From Calditrichia bacterium (GTDB taxonomy: Bacteria; Calditrichota; Calditrichia; Calditrichales; Calditrichaceae), in NCBI GenBank assembly GCA_027039465.1, contig JALWEA010000268.1, forward strand, positions 1 through 12,020: a stretch of DNA of 12,020 nucleotides. Reading direction: 5' to 3'. Of the stretch, positions 10,946 through 12,020 are shown one piece after another; the first letter of the stretch is position 1; every line of letters starts with the position of its first letter. Position numbers and translations under genes: made by a program. The notes beneath the pieces were generated by a model. That model was given only the letters and a program-made list of their open reading frames with translations. It was not told the origin of the DNA and did no database searches.

Positions 10946-12020
10946 TTATTTGTGCTTTTTTACATTTTTGAGATGCCATTTTAGCCAATCGTGCAACCGC
11001 ATCAAATTTTGTGACGCCTGATAGCGCCCGTTGGCAAAAACACCGTAATCACCGCCACCGCCCATGGCCGAAGTAAATCGTGTGGAATTATTGTAGAACA
11101 GCCAGAGCGATGTCCATTCCCGTTCAATGGCCTCGTCAAACATGTTGCTCGGATCTGCCAAACCGGCCTTCCATATTTTTTGCATAATTTCAGTGGCGTG
11201 GCGTGTGTTTGCATTGGTTTCCCTGATGGTGTTGGCCAGACGGGCAAAATGATTATCCACCCAATTGGAACTGTGGCAGGTTAAACAAACGGCCTCCATG
11301 CGCTGCTCTCTTTTTTGCTGTTCCTCAGGAGAAATCAAAAACGATTTAACCGGCGTTCCGTCCAATTCCGTGGCTAACGGCAAGCCCGCTTTATTGTGAA
11401 TAATGGAAAGATCCGGCGACTTGGGATGAGCGTGCGCATACGGAGCGCCAAACAAACGCCAACCAAGCCGATCGTTAAAACGGTGAGTACGTTCCGCGAT
11501 AACCGTACTATCCGAATTAATAATCAAACTTACATGACAGGTGGCGCAGGTCGGTGCTGTAAAGTCCTTGCCAACCGTCCAGGGTACCGCTTCAAAATTC
11601 CAATGCTCATGCTGCGCGGTGTATATATTGCCGTGTTTGCTTACCTGATAAACTTTGTAAGCCGGAACATCCGGGCCTTTATGGCATTCGGCGCAGGTGG
11701 AAGGCTTACGCGCCATGGCAATGGAAAAATCATGGCGGGAATGGCAGGAAGTACACGAGCCCATGCTGCCGTCCGGATTAATGCGACCGACGCCCTGGTT
11801 GGGCCAGCCTTCCAAAACAGGGAAATCCATTTCGCCGAAATCCGTTTCCCTGGTTACTTTGCCTTTAACCTTGACCTTTGTACCGTGACAATAAAGACAA
11901 GCATCGGCGCTTGTTTTTTGAGTCGGTTCCGCGAATTGCAGAGATCCGTTTTTTTCGCTCGTTTGGCCGATGACCGAATGAATGAGCTGTTGGTAAACAC
12001 TGTTTTTCATCAAATTGTCG
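10946..12020 (-). CDS. multiheme c-type cytochrome of the hydroxylamine oxidoreductase (octaheme) type, C-terminal part
   Basis: The frame continues past the right edge, so the N-terminus (signal peptide and probably three more hemes) is missing; the ATG at 12010 is internal. Five CxxCH heme sites are visible, at residues 39-43, 87-91, 107-111, 156-160 and 243-247 counted from 12013, with many free His as distal ligands (for example H128, H135, H137, H177, H194, H196). The C-terminal stretch after the last heme, EWTSLWLFYNNSTRFTSAM then GDYGVFANGRYQ, follows the pattern of HAO-like octaheme cytochromes (helical tail, a D-Y pair, then a helix bundle). Such periplasmic proteins oxidise hydroxylamine or hydrazine, or run in reverse as nitrite/hydroxylamine reductases. 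Which direction applies here, and whether the heme-crosslinking Tyr is present, cannot be decided from the fragment. A quinol-oxidising partner gene may lie beyond the window. Confidence 0.85.
   Translation of the reverse strand, partial: DNLMKNSVYQQLIHSVIGQTSEKNGSLQFAEPTQKTSADACLYCHGTKVKVKGKVTRETDFGEMDFPVLEGWPNQGVGRINPDGSMGSCTSCHSRHDFSIAMARKPSTCAECHKGPDVPAYKVYQVSKHGNIYTAQHEHWNFEAVPWTVGKDFTAPTCATCHVSLIINSDSTVIAERTHRFNDRLGWRLFGAPYAHAHPKSPDLSIIHNKAGLPLATELDGTPVKSFLISPEEQQKREQRMEAVCLTCHSSNWVDNHFARLANTIRETNANTRHATEIMQKIWKAGLADPSNMFDEAIEREWTSLWLFYNNSTRFTSAMGGGGDYGVFANGRYQASQNLMRLHDWLKWHLKNVKKHK

Overview
This 12 kb window is ordinary bacterial chromosome with dense operons, about 45% G+C, Shine-Dalgarno-type ribosome sites and a compact tRNA cluster. 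Gene content (a stand-alone AlaX editing protein, a SatD-family protein, a CBS-containing ClC protein, an octaheme hydroxylamine-oxidoreductase-type cytochrome) and codon use suggest a Gram-negative anaerobe of the FCB/Calditrichota type. That placement is an inference, not a demonstrated assignment.

Layout: (1) 1-1905, plus strand: the end of a class V PLP aminotransferase/cysteine-desulfurase-like gene, then a long AlaX-type alanyl-tRNA editing hydrolase. (2) 2065-3294, plus strand: a two-gene unit of an unknown V4R/DUF2378-like protein and a SatD-family protein. Its end overlaps, tail to tail, the next operon. (3) 6733-3263, minus strand: a ClC chloride transporter with CBS domains, a SpoU/TrmH rRNA methyltransferase and a CPBP membrane protease, tightly coupled. 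(4) 8255-6993, minus strand: hisS, with its own upstream region. (5) 8697-8407, minus strand: a small GIY-YIG nuclease gene. (6) 8701-9540, minus strand: tRNA-Pro, tRNA-Arg, tRNA-His and tRNA-Glu, with a broken tRNA-Glu copy between His and Glu and two further tRNA-Glu-derived 170-bp tandem units after Glu. (7) 12020-9582, minus strand: the C-terminal two thirds of a multiheme cytochrome, a small DprA-like Rossmann protein, and rdgB.

The most unusual region is 8701-9252. It holds one intact tRNA-Glu and three tRNA-Glu relatives. In all three relatives the 17-nt anticodon arm is replaced exactly by the same 15-nt palindrome (TCCCGAGAATCGGGA on the plus strand). Two relatives form ~96% identical 170-bp tandem units, each ending in a perfect intrinsic terminator identical or nearly identical to that of the real tRNA-Glu. 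The last terminator abuts the start of the GIY-YIG gene. This may be an expanding tRNA-derived repeat, an array of structured RNAs or the scar of repeated integration; the sequence alone cannot decide.

The tRNA operon has a good sigma70-type promoter (TTGACA-17-TAAATT) whose -10 box overlaps the rdgB stop codon. rdgB has its own promoter (TTGAAA-17-TAGATT), which helps fix its start at 10202.
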